Assembly: GCA_031178645.1 (NCBI GenBank)
Contig: JAPSIP010000090.1
Coordinates: 1 to 6,414, forward strand
From: Paracoccus sp. (in: a-proteobacteria)
Lineage (GTDB): Bacteria > Pseudomonadota > Alphaproteobacteria > Rhodobacterales > Rhodobacteraceae
Length of the DNA stretch: 6,414 nt
Direction of reading: 5' to 3'
The notes under the pieces are model-generated. The model was not told where the DNA came from. It saw only the letters and a list, made by a program, of their open reading frames with translations, and did no database searches. Positions within the stretch are counted from its first letter, which is position 1; every line of letters begins with the position of its first letter. A program made the translations under genes and the position numbers. Positions 1-6,230 of the stretch are shown here, one piece after another.

Positions 1-42
1 AGCGGCGGTGGCTGAACATGTTGGCCGTGCCCCACAGCAGCT
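1..42. other. Inverted segment inside xylA (about 38 bp, 3-40; ends ambiguous within 1-42)
   Basis: Read on the minus strand from base 40 down, the codons give [13 protein letters not shown], the conserved XylA segment. Read on the plus strand in the xylA frame, the same bases give [13 protein letters not shown], which is unlike XylA. Bases 1-2 (AG) fit the end of the Lys codon expected before LLW, and bases 41-44 (CTGG) complete the Arg codon CGC and give Trp TGG. Reversing 3-40 therefore yields [25 protein letters not shown] without gap or frame change. The ends carry a 3-bp inverted match, AGC at 1-3 and GCT at 40-42, so the exact breakpoints cannot be set. The palindrome AACATGTT at 16-23 puts an ATG on both strands, which explains the apparent start at 18. 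Confidence 0.88.
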
Positions 43-905
43 GGATGGCGGGCGCGGCCACGAACCCCGATCCCGACGTCTTCGCCTATGCCGCCGCGAC
101 CGTGAAGGCCTGCATGGACGTCACGCACAGGTTGGGCGGCGAGAACTATGTCCTCTGGGGCGGGCGCGAAGGCTATGAAAGCCTGCTGAACACCGACCTT
201 TCGCGCGAGGCCGAGCAGGCCGGCGCCTTCCTGTCCAAGGTCGTGGACTACAAGCACAAGATCGGCTTCAAGGGCGCCATCCTGATCGAGCCGAAGCCGC
301 AGGAACCGGCCAAGCATCAGTATGACTTCGACGTGGGCACGATCTATGGCTTCCTGAAACGGTTCGGCCTGGAAAACGAGGTCAAGCTGAACATCGAGCA
401 GGGCCATGCGATCCTGGCCGGCCACAGCTTCGAACATGAGCTGGCCCTTGCAGGCTCGCTGGGGCTGCTGGGCTCCATCGACATGAACCGCAACGACTAC
501 CAGTCGGGCTGGGACACGGACCAGTTCCCCAACAACGTCCCCGAGGTCGCGCTTGCCTATTACGAGGTGTTGCGCGCGGGCGGCTTTACCACGGGCGGCA
601 CGAACTTCGACGCGCGGATCCGCCGCCAGTCGCTGGACCCCGAGGATCTGGTTCTGTCCCATGTCGGCGCCATCGACATCTGCGCGCGCGGGCTGAAGGC
701 CGCTGCCGCGATGCTGGAAAACGGCGGGCTGGAGAAGATGCGGGCCGAGCGTTACGCGGGCTGGGACAGCGAAGCCGCACAGGCCATGCTGAAGATTGAA
801 TCGCTGGATCAGATCGCCGCGCGGGTCGAGGAAACGAACCTGAACCCGCAGCCCCGCTCGGGCCGGCAGGAACGTCTGGAAAACTGGGTCAGCCGCTTCG
901 TCTGA
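1..905 (+). CDS. xylA: Xylose isomerase, C-terminal part (5' end outside window; disrupted near base 40)
   Basis: Xylose isomerase interconverts D-xylose and D-xylulose in the cytoplasm using two divalent metal ions. About 300 codons are visible in the frame starting at base 3, ending at TGA 903-905; the family protein is roughly 435-440 residues, so the N-terminal third, including the catalytic His/Asp of the FHD motif, lies upstream. Counting the ATG at 18 as residue 1, the hallmarks are [14 protein letters not shown] (42-55), the metal ligands E91 and K93 in IEPKPQEP, E127 and H130 in NIEQGH, D155, D166 and D168 in WDTDQFP, and D198 in NFDAR. The C-terminus [15 protein letters not shown] is also typical. 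The ATG at 18 is not the true start: homology should continue upstream of it. Codons 1-14 do not look like XylA because bases 3-40 are inverted (separate entry). The metal site encoded here is intact, but as written the enzyme lacks the conserved [13 protein letters not shown] segment and would probably be inactive. It converges on the minus-strand operon. Confidence 0.93.
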   Translation, partial: RRWLNMLAVPHSSWMAGAATNPDPDVFAYAAATVKACMDVTHRLGGENYVLWGGREGYESLLNTDLSREAEQAGAFLSKVVDYKHKIGFKGAILIEPKPQEPAKHQYDFDVGTIYGFLKRFGLENEVKLNIEQGHAILAGHSFEHELALAGSLGLLGSIDMNRNDYQSGWDTDQFPNNVPEVALAYYEVLRAGGFTTGGTNFDARIRRQSLDPEDLVLSHVGAIDICARGLKAAAAMLENGGLEKMRAERYAGWDSEAAQAMLKIESLDQIAARVEETNLNPQPRSGRQERLENWVSRFV

Positions 906-914
906 CGCCGCAAG

Positions 915-941
915 ACCGGGGCGCGGCCACCGCGCCCCGGT
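915..941. terminator. Perfect GC hairpin between convergent genes, likely bidirectional terminator
   Basis: Bases 915-926 (ACCGGGGCGCGG) pair perfectly with 930-941 (CCGCGCCCCGGT) around a CCA loop at 927-929: twelve base pairs, eleven of them G:C. It starts 10 bases after the xylA stop and 33 bases beyond the end of the last operon gene. Neither side has a real T run (TTCCCC on the plus side, TCTTGCGG on the minus side), so it is not a textbook intrinsic terminator. Position and symmetry still argue for transcription termination or 3'-end protection of both transcripts. The rest of the 906-973 gap shows nothing else. Confidence 0.7.
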
Positions 942-973
942 TCCCCGTGATGCCGCACTGGCCGTCGTATCTG

Positions 974-2077
974 TCAGGCCGCGGCCAAGGGCTGCCACGC
1001 CCCGTCGGCCCGGCTTGACCGGATGCAGGCGGCGACAAAGCGCATCCCTTCAAGCCCGTCCTGGATGCCCGGCAGGCCCGGCGGCACCTGCCCCGCCCCA
1101 ATGGCGTCGGCCGCATCCGCATAGATCGAGGCGAAAGCCTCGAGGTAACCCTCGGCATGGCCCGAGGGCAGGCGCGCGCTGCCCATGAAGTCAGGCCCGC
1201 CGCGCGTCAATGTCTGCGACGGCTCGCCCAGACGGGTCAGGCGCAGGCGGTTGGGATCCGCATGGGTCCAGTCCAGCCCCGCCTTGTCGCCCATCACGCG
1301 CAGCCGCACCTCGTTGTCGGACCCCGCCGCGACCTGGCTGGTCCACAGCATCCCCCGCGCCCCTTGGGCAAAGCGCAGCATGGCATGGCCGTTGTCGTCG
1401 ATCTGCCGGCCGGGCAGGAAGGCGGTCACTTCGGCCGCGACCGCCTCGATCGGCAGGCCCGAGACGAAAGTGGCCAGATGCGCGGCATGGGTGCCGATAT
1501 CGGCGATCGCGCCGCCTTCTCCGCCAAGGGCGGGATCGGCGCGCCAGCCCTGCTGTTCGGCGCGGCCCGGACGGGCCAGCCAGTCCGACACGAACTCGGC
1601 ATGGACCAGCCGGATGCGGCCCAACTGCCCCTCGGCCACCAGCCGGCGCGCCTCGCGGATCATCGGATAGCCGGAATAGCTGTAGGTCAGGATCAGCAGC
1701 GCCTTGCTGGCATCAGCGATACGGGCCAGATCCTCGGCCTCGGGCAGGGTGGCGGTCAGGGGCTTGTCCAGGATCACGTGGATGCCCGCCTCCAGGAAGG
1801 CGCGGGCGACGGGCAGGTGCAGGTGGTTGGGCGTGACCACCGACACGGCGCGGATGCCGTCGGGCCGCGCGGCCTCGGCCCGCGCCATCTCGCGCCAGTC
1901 GTGGTAGCTGCGCTCAAGCCCGATGGCCTGGGCCGATGCCGCCGCCCGCGCGGCGTCCGAGGACAGCGCCCCGGCCACCAGCGTGAAGCGATCGTCGATC
2001 CGCGCGGCGATGCGGTGCACGGCGCCGATGAAGGCGCCCTGCCCGCCGCCCACCATGCCCAGGGGGATGCGCTGCAT
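974..2077 (-). CDS. Gfo/Idh/MocA family NAD(P)-dependent sugar dehydrogenase (367 aa), last gene of operon
   Basis: This looks like a cytoplasmic dehydrogenase that oxidises or reduces a sugar or cyclitol hydroxyl with NAD(P). The N-terminal Rossmann domain begins with GMVGGGQG (residues 7-14); TPNH at 82-85 and the catalytic-lysine motif, here DKP with Lys105 rather than the commoner EKP, close the nucleotide domain. The C-terminal alpha/beta domain carries GGEGGAIADIGTH (185-197) with the family's D-x-G-x-H residues Asp193 and His197. The 367-aa length is normal. ATG at 2077 puts the Rossmann glycines at the usual distance from the N-terminus. It begins 3 bases after the TAA of the upstream isomerase, and the only purine-rich sequence (AAGGG) abuts the ATG, so translation probably depends on ribosomes finishing the upstream gene. 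A specific substrate cannot be assigned; inositol-dehydrogenase-like labels would be guesses. It is only distantly similar to the second dehydrogenase at 3178-4326, so this is not a recent tandem duplicate. Confidence 0.9.
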   Translation of the reverse strand: MQRIPLGMVGGGQGAFIGAVHRIAARIDDRFTLVAGALSSDAARAAASAQAIGLERSYHDWREMARAEAARPDGIRAVSVVTPNHLHLPVARAFLEAGIHVILDKPLTATLPEAEDLARIADASKALLILTYSYSGYPMIREARRLVAEGQLGRIRLVHAEFVSDWLARPGRAEQQGWRADPALGGEGGAIADIGTHAAHLATFVSGLPIEAVAAEVTAFLPGRQIDDNGHAMLRFAQGARGMLWTSQVAAGSDNEVRLRVMGDKAGLDWTHADPNRLRLTRLGEPSQTLTRGGPDFMGSARLPSGHAEGYLEAFASIYADAADAIGAGQVPPGLPGIQDGLEGMRFVAACIRSSRADGAWQPLAAA

Positions 2078-2080
2078 CCC

Positions 2081-3151
2081 TTAGCCCAGGCCCAGCATGG
2101 CACGCAGTGCGGCCCGGTCGGGCGCCTGGCCCCCGGCGAAATCGTCGAAGGCGGTCTCGGTCGGCTGGATCAGATGCGCCTCGATGAAGGGCGCGCCCTC
2201 GGCCGCGCCTTGCGCCGCAGACTTGACGCAGCATTCCCATTCCAGCACCGCCCATCCGCGATAACCGGCCAGCGTCAGGCGCGAGAAGACGCCCGCGAAG
2301 TCGACCTGCCCGTCGCCCAGGCTGCGGAAACGCCCCGCCCGGTCAGTCCAGCCCGCAAAGCCGGAATAGACGCCCTGCCGGGCCGAAGGCAGGAACTCGG
2401 CATCCTTGACGTGGAAGGCGCGGATGCGGCTGGCGTAATGGTCGATGAAGCCCAGGTAGTCCAACTGCTGCAGCACGAAATGCGACGGATCATAGTTGAT
2501 CGCCGCGCGGGCGTGGTTGCCGCTGGCCTCCAGGAACCGCTCGAAGCTGGTGCCGTCCATCAGATCTTCGCCCGGATGCAGCTCATAGGCGTAGTCGACG
2601 CCCTGCTCCTCATGCGCGTCCAGGATCGGCTTCCAGCGGCGGGCGAGTTCCGCAAAGGCTTCCTCGACCAGGCCCGCCGGCCGCTGCGGCCAGGGGTAGA
2701 GATAGGGCCAAGCCAGTGCGCCGGAAAAGCCCACCTGCACATCCAGCCCCAGGTGGCGCGATGCGCGGGCGGCCTTGATGACCTGCCCCGCCGCCCATTC
2801 CGACTGCTCGCGCGGCTTGCCCCGCAGGGCGTCGGGCGCGAAGCCGTCGAACTGCGCGGCATAGGCGGGATGGACCGCGACAAGCTGGCCCTGCATATGG
2901 GTGGACAACTCGGTGATCTCGACGCCCGCATCGCGGCAGATGCCCGCGACTTCGTCGCAGTAGTCCTTGGATTCGGCGGCGCGGTCCAGGTCGATGAAGC
3001 GGGGATCGACGGGCACCTGGATGCCGCGATAGCCCAAATCCGCCGCCCATTTCGCGATGTTGGGCAGGCTGTCGAAGGGCGCGGCATCGCCCGCAAACTG
3101 CGCCAGGAAGATCGCGGGGCCCTTGATGCCCCGCTGCGTGTCACTTGCCAT
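2081..3151 (-). CDS. Sugar phosphate isomerase/epimerase-family TIM barrel protein (356 aa)
   Basis: This is a member of the xylose isomerase-like TIM barrel superfamily (AP endonuclease 2 fold), which includes metal-dependent isomerases, epimerases, dehydratases such as IolE, and newer sugar lyases. Visible motifs place the usual metal-ligand set in order: Glu190 in YELHPGE (188-194), Asp221 and His224 in NYDPSH (219-224), His247 in FHVKDAE (246-252), and Glu304 in VLEWE (302-306). At 356 residues it is longer than a typical 250-290-aa family member; the extra length includes an insert around residues 252-282 and a C-terminal tail. ATG 3151 is chosen because AAGGAG lies 5 bases upstream; the open frame continues to 3463, but that stretch lies antiparallel-free within the upstream gene's coding region in another frame and has no family similarity. 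It sits 26 bases after one dehydrogenase and 3 bases before the next, suggesting it acts on the keto product of one of them. The reaction is unknown. Confidence 0.88.
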   Translation of the reverse strand: MASDTQRGIKGPAIFLAQFAGDAAPFDSLPNIAKWAADLGYRGIQVPVDPRFIDLDRAAESKDYCDEVAGICRDAGVEITELSTHMQGQLVAVHPAYAAQFDGFAPDALRGKPREQSEWAAGQVIKAARASRHLGLDVQVGFSGALAWPYLYPWPQRPAGLVEEAFAELARRWKPILDAHEEQGVDYAYELHPGEDLMDGTSFERFLEASGNHARAAINYDPSHFVLQQLDYLGFIDHYASRIRAFHVKDAEFLPSARQGVYSGFAGWTDRAGRFRSLGDGQVDFAGVFSRLTLAGYRGWAVLEWECCVKSAAQGAAEGAPFIEAHLIQPTETAFDDFAGGQAPDRAALRAMLGLG

Positions 3152-3156
3152 GATGG

Positions 3157-3162
3157 CTCCTT
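3157..3162 (-). promoter_or_regulatory. Shine-Dalgarno AAGGAG for the 356-aa isomerase
   Basis: The minus strand reads AAGGAG-CCATC-ATG, a strong ribosome binding site 5 bases before the start at 3151. It is the clearest such site in the operon and decides this start over in-frame upstream codons that overlap the preceding gene. Confidence 0.8.
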
Positions 3163-3168
3163 TTCTCG

Positions 3169-3184
3169 GGCCTGGTTTCAGGCC
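3169..3184 (-). other. Small hairpin over the stop codon of the 382-aa dehydrogenase
   Basis: The minus-strand transcript contains GGCCTG-AAAC-CAGGCC (3184 to 3169), a perfect 6-bp stem with a 4-base loop that includes part of the TGA stop at 3180-3178. It ends 6 bases before the AAGGAG of the next gene. There is no T run, so a terminator is unlikely. It might influence message stability or ribosome entry at the widest gap in the operon, but a stem this short can arise by chance in GC-rich DNA. Confidence 0.35.
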
Positions 3185-4326
3185 GGGACGGTCTGGCTTG
3201 CCAGAAGATGCGCCGCAGCCTTGGGATCCAGGGCCTCGGGGCGGGCGCAGGTGGTGGTCATGGGCACGAAGCGGCCTTCCTCGCCCGATTGCAGGATCGC
3301 GGTCATCACCTCGACCACGTGCAGCGCCAGTTCGTCGTTGCAGCGGTGCGGGCGGCCTTCGGCAATGGCAAGCGCCATGTCCGCAAGGCCCGAGGCGCGA
3401 TAGTCCGCGACGCTTTTGCCGTTGTTCGTTTCGCGGTTCGGCGGTCCCAGCGGGTGGTCCCATGCGGGCAGGTCGGCCGCCTCAGCGCGGCGCGTCACGC
3501 GGACCTCTCCGTCGAAGAAGTTCGGGTCCGGGATGTGCAGCGTGCCCTCGGTCCCGTAAAGCGCCATCGGCTTCAGGTCGTGCTGGTGGACGTCCCAGCT
3601 TGACTGGAAGCTGATGACCGCGCCGCCCTGGAACTCCAGCAGGGCGTGGATCGTGGTCGGCGTCTCGACCGGGATCTGCTCGCCCTTGCGCGCGGCCGAT
3701 CCGATGGTCCGGGTCGGGCTGGGGGTCGACGCAAGCGCCGCGACGCGCGCGACCGGCCCCAGAAGCTGCACCAGGTTCGAGATGTAGTATGGCCCCAGAT
3801 CCAGCACCGGCCCGCCGCCCTTCAGGAAGAAGAAGCCGGGGTTCGGGTGCCAGCTTTCCATGCCGCTGGACATGACCGCGCAGGTGCCCGAGGTGACGCG
3901 GCCGATGGCGCCCGAATCCACGATATGCCGGGCAAGCTGGTGGCTGGTGCCCAGGAAGGTGTCGGGCGCCGATCCGATGCGCAGCCCGCGTTCCGCGGCG
4001 ATCCGGGCCAGTTCGCGCCCTTCCTCCAGCGTCAGGACATAGGGCTTTTCGGAATAGACATGCTTGCCTGCCTCAAGCGCGCGTTTCGAGATGTCGAAAT
4101 GCGCGGCCGGAATGGTCAGGTTCACGATCAGGTCGATATCGGGGCTGGCCAGCAGCGCATCCACGCTGCGCGCCTCGATCCCGTATTCGGTGGCCCGCGC
4201 CTCGGCTGCGGCATGGTTCATGTCGGCCACGGCGACAAAGCGGATGCCCGCGAAATGCGGCGCACGGCCCAGATAGGATGCCGAGATGTTGCCGGCCCCG
4301 ATCAGGCCCAGTCTAAGATCGCTCAT
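3178..4326 (-). CDS. Gfo/Idh/MocA family oxidoreductase, 'GPYY' subtype (382 aa)
   Basis: This is a predicted cytoplasmic NAD(P)-dependent sugar dehydrogenase. The Rossmann fold starts with LIGAGNIS (8-15), has an acidic residue in VAVADMN (31-37) where the cofactor ribose normally binds, and ends in YSEKPYVL (91-98) with the catalytic Lys94 in a canonical EKP. The substrate domain contains GGGPVLDLGPYYISNLVQLLGPV (170-192). Here the family's usual D-x-G-x-H motif reads Asp176-Leu-Gly-Pro-Tyr180, so tyrosine replaces the histidine. This GPYY form recurs in a branch of the family, so it is probably a subfamily trait, not damage. Length is normal. The ATG at 4326 follows an AAAGG site spaced 8 bases away and lies 4 bases after the stop of the 251-aa isomerase, so the two are probably translationally coupled. 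Substrate unknown; placement downstream of a sugar importer suggests it oxidises the imported compound or a derivative. Confidence 0.9.
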   Translation of the reverse strand: MSDLRLGLIGAGNISASYLGRAPHFAGIRFVAVADMNHAAAEARATEYGIEARSVDALLASPDIDLIVNLTIPAAHFDISKRALEAGKHVYSEKPYVLTLEEGRELARIAAERGLRIGSAPDTFLGTSHQLARHIVDSGAIGRVTSGTCAVMSSGMESWHPNPGFFFLKGGGPVLDLGPYYISNLVQLLGPVARVAALASTPSPTRTIGSAARKGEQIPVETPTTIHALLEFQGGAVISFQSSWDVHQHDLKPMALYGTEGTLHIPDPNFFDGEVRVTRRAEAADLPAWDHPLGPPNRETNNGKSVADYRASGLADMALAIAEGRPHRCNDELALHVVEVMTAILQSGEEGRFVPMTTTCARPEALDPKAAAHLLASQTVPA

Positions 4327-4327
4327 G

Positions 4328-4341
4328 GGGTCAGCCTTTCA
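4328..4341 (-). promoter_or_regulatory. Stop/Shine-Dalgarno junction motif TGAAAGGCTGACCC, copy 1
   Basis: On the minus strand the last Lys-Gly codons (AAA GGC) and TGA stop of the 251-aa isomerase supply the AAAGG ribosome binding site for the next gene, whose ATG follows after CCCC. The same 14 bases occur at 6217-6230, where the permease ends and the ATPase begins. The arrangement implies coupled translation. Confidence 0.7.
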
Positions 4342-5086
4342 GGGTCTGCCAGGCCTTCGCAGCCTGGGTCGCAAAACGGTCGAAATCAGAGGGCTTGTCA
4401 TGTTCGGCCACCAGGACCTCGACCCGGGCCTGGGCGCGCAGGGCATCCAGGATCGCGGGCCAGTCCATCGTGCCGGTGCCGGGATCGGCCCAGCCGTCCT
4501 CGTCCGTCTTTTCCGCTGCCGGCGCGATGTCTTTGAAATGGGCGGCGGTGATGCGCGGCCCGTATTGGGCGATCCAGTCCAGCGGATCGCCGCCGCCGCG
4601 CACGATCCAGGCGATGTCGGCTTCCCAGTCGATCATCGGCGCCTCGTCCAGGATGATCTGCATGGGGGTTTCGCCGCCCGGCAGGGCGTGGAACTCGAAG
4701 TCGTGGTTGTGCCAGCCGAAGGACAGGCCGCGTTGACCCATCGCCCCATGCGCGGCGGCAAGGCGGGCGGCGAAGTCCCCCCAGCCCGCGGCATCCGCGG
4801 GACGCTGGTCCGGGCCGATATGGGGGGCGAAGATCATCGTGGCGCCGACCTGGCCCGCGATCTGGGCCACGCGGTCGGGGTTTTCCTCGATCAGGTCCAG
4901 CGAGACATGCAGCGACGGCATGGTCATGCCTGCGGCGGACAGAGCCTCGGCGATGGCGGGCAGGTCGTCGAAGACGCCGCCATAGCCCTCGGCCGCGTCA
5001 TAGCCAAGCGCGCCAAGACGGCGGATCACATTGGCATAGGGCGTGGCGAAGCGGGCCGAATAAAGTTGCAGGGACAGTTTCATCAT
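4331..5086 (-). CDS. Sugar phosphate isomerase/epimerase-family TIM barrel protein (251 aa)
   Basis: This is a compact member of the xylose isomerase-like TIM barrel superfamily, cytoplasmic, expected to isomerise or epimerise a sugar or process a keto-sugar with a divalent metal. It opens with LSLQLYSAR (4-12), typical of strand 1. GWHNHDFEF (124-132), Asp157 in WEADIAW (154-160), His183 in AHFKDI (182-187) and Glu228 in VAEHD (226-230) match the family's metal and substrate residues. DPGTGTMDWPAIL (201-213) is a family loop. Length is normal. Two ATG codons are adjacent (5086-5084 and 5083-5081); GGAG lies 3 bases before the first and 6 before the second, so the second is the better-spaced start and the mature protein may begin MKLSLQ. 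It follows the ATPase by 17 bases and precedes the 382-aa dehydrogenase by 4. The specific reaction cannot be assigned. Confidence 0.88.
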   Translation of the reverse strand: MMKLSLQLYSARFATPYANVIRRLGALGYDAAEGYGGVFDDLPAIAEALSAAGMTMPSLHVSLDLIEENPDRVAQIAGQVGATMIFAPHIGPDQRPADAAGWGDFAARLAAAHGAMGQRGLSFGWHNHDFEFHALPGGETPMQIILDEAPMIDWEADIAWIVRGGGDPLDWIAQYGPRITAAHFKDIAPAAEKTDEDGWADPGTGTMDWPAILDALRAQARVEVLVAEHDKPSDFDRFATQAAKAWQTLKG

Positions 5087-5089
5087 CTT

Positions 5090-5093
5090 CTCC
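5090..5093 (-). promoter_or_regulatory. Shine-Dalgarno GGAG that favours the second of two adjacent ATGs
   Basis: The minus strand reads GGAG-AAG-ATG-ATG. The spacing is 3 bases to the first ATG and 6 to the second, so initiation at 5083 is more usual than at 5086. The protein differs by one methionine only. Confidence 0.55.
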
Positions 5094-5103
5094 GTGGAAA
5101 ATC

Positions 5104-6216
5104 CTAAAGCCGCATCTCGGTCGCGGCGTCGAACAGCGACAGGCTGGCGGGGTCGAAGCCGATGGACAGCACCTGGCCCGCGCGCACGCGGTCCTCGCCG
5201 TCCAGACGGACGCGGAAGGGGGTATCTCCAAGCCGCGTCCAGACCAGGGTGTCGGCGCCCATCGGCTCGACCACCTCGACAAGGGCCTCGGCCCGGATGG
5301 GCAGGGCGGCGGCCGCATCGCCGGTGCGGACATGCTCGGGGCGGATGCCCAGCACGATATCGCCGCCGCGCGGGCGGGTGGTGAAGTCATAGCCCGTGAC
5401 ATCGGCCCCCAGCGGGCCGCGGAAGGTGCTGCCATCCAGCCGACCAGGCAACAGGTTCATGGGCGGCGATCCGATGAAGCCCGCCACGTAAAGATTCGCG
5501 GGCCGGCGATAGATGTCGTCGGGCGTGGCAAGCTGCTGGATCTTGCCGCCGCGCATGATGGCGATGCGGTCGGCCAGGGTCATCGCCTCGATCTGGTCAT
5601 GGGTGACATAGATCATCGTGTTACCCAGGTTCTGGTGCAGGCGCTTCAGTTCCACCCGCAGTTCCGCCCGCAGCTTGGCGTCCAGGTTCGACAAAGGCTC
5701 GTCGAACAGGAACACGTCCACGTCGCGCACCAGGGCGCGGCCGATGGCGACCCGCTGGCGCTGACCGCCCGACAGGGCAGCGGGCTTGCGCTTCAGCAGC
5801 GGTTCAAGCTGCAGCGTCGATGCGGCGCGGGCGATGCGGCGCGCGATCTCGTCCCGCGGCACGCGGGCGTTCTTCAGGCCGAAGGACAGGTTCCCCTCGA
5901 CCGTCATCTGCGGGTAAAGCGCATAGGACTGGAACACCATGCCGATGCCGCGTTCCGACGGCTCGGCCCAGGTGACGTTCTTCCCCGAGATGAAGATCTG
6001 CCCCTCGGTCGCCGGTTGCAGGCCGGCGATGCAGTTCAGCAGCGTGGACTTGCCGCAGCCCGAGGCGCCCAGCAGCACCAGAAACTCGCCGTCGTTCACG
6101 TCCAGGTTCAGGTCGCCCAGCACCTCGACCGCGCCATAGGACAGGCTGAGGTCGCGGATCGAGACGGAGATGCCGTCCAGTTCGGATCGGGGATCGGCGC
6201 GGAGTGCTTGTGCCAT
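5104..6216 (-). CDS. CUT1 carbohydrate ABC transporter ATP-binding protein, MalK/UgpC type (370 aa)
   Basis: This is the cytoplasmic ATPase that powers a binding-protein-dependent sugar importer. All nucleotide-binding motifs are intact: Walker A GASGCGKST (50-58), Q-loop Gln96 in VFQSYALYP, signature LSGGQRQR (148-155), Walker B VFLFDE (168-173), D-loop SNLDAK (176-181) and switch His206 in VTHDQIEAM. The segment from about residue 240 is the C-terminal OB/TOBE regulatory domain of this class, including IGSPPMN (248-254) and LGIRPEHV (289-296). At 370 residues it is full length. The ATG at 6216 lies 7 bases after AAAGG; about 15 residues precede the conserved ISVSIRDLSLSYG, slightly more than many homologues, so a later start is possible, but no better-spaced site was seen. 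It starts 3 bases after the permease stop. Automated pipelines often label such proteins UgpC; the substrate is not fixed by the sequence, so no symbol is given. Confidence 0.95.
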   Translation of the reverse strand: MAQALRADPRSELDGISVSIRDLSLSYGAVEVLGDLNLDVNDGEFLVLLGASGCGKSTLLNCIAGLQPATEGQIFISGKNVTWAEPSERGIGMVFQSYALYPQMTVEGNLSFGLKNARVPRDEIARRIARAASTLQLEPLLKRKPAALSGGQRQRVAIGRALVRDVDVFLFDEPLSNLDAKLRAELRVELKRLHQNLGNTMIYVTHDQIEAMTLADRIAIMRGGKIQQLATPDDIYRRPANLYVAGFIGSPPMNLLPGRLDGSTFRGPLGADVTGYDFTTRPRGGDIVLGIRPEHVRTGDAAAALPIRAEALVEVVEPMGADTLVWTRLGDTPFRVRLDGEDRVRAGQVLSIGFDPASLSLFDAATEMRL

Positions 6217-6230
6217 GGGTCAGCCTTTCA
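6217..6230 (-). promoter_or_regulatory. Stop/Shine-Dalgarno junction motif TGAAAGGCTGACCC, copy 2
   Basis: The final Lys-Gly-stop codons of the permease (AAA GGC TGA) contain the AAAGG that serves the ATPase start at 6216. The motif is identical over 14 bases to the one at 4328-4341; the only difference in the layout is one C fewer before the ATG. Confidence 0.7.

Noticed and set aside
18..20. ATG at 18 as the start of a 295-aa xylose isomerase
   Set aside because: XylA homology should extend well upstream, the ATG lies inside the inverted segment and exists on both strands because of the palindrome AACATGTT, and no ribosome site precedes it.
1157..3403. 748-codon plus-strand open frame
   Set aside because: It lies antisense to three genes with clear family motifs, its translation is rich in Arg/Gly/Ala/Gln without recognisable domains, and long antisense frames are expected in GC-rich coding DNA.
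3152..3463. N-terminal extension of the 356-aa isomerase up to 3463
   Set aside because: The extension overlaps the 3' end of the upstream dehydrogenase in another frame, has Arg/Pro/Gly-rich shadow composition, and a strong AAGGAG marks the start at 3151.
974..4326. Recent tandem duplication of the dehydrogenase/isomerase pair
   Set aside because: The two dehydrogenases differ in motifs (DKP/DIGTH against EKP/DLGPYY), and the two isomerases differ in length (356 against 251) and sequence, so they are ancient paralogues or independently recruited.
3646..5107. Plus-strand open frames of 296 and 273 codons (3646-4536 and 4286-5107)
   Set aside because: They are antisense to the 382-aa dehydrogenase and 251-aa isomerase, show no domain signature and look like codon-bias shadows.
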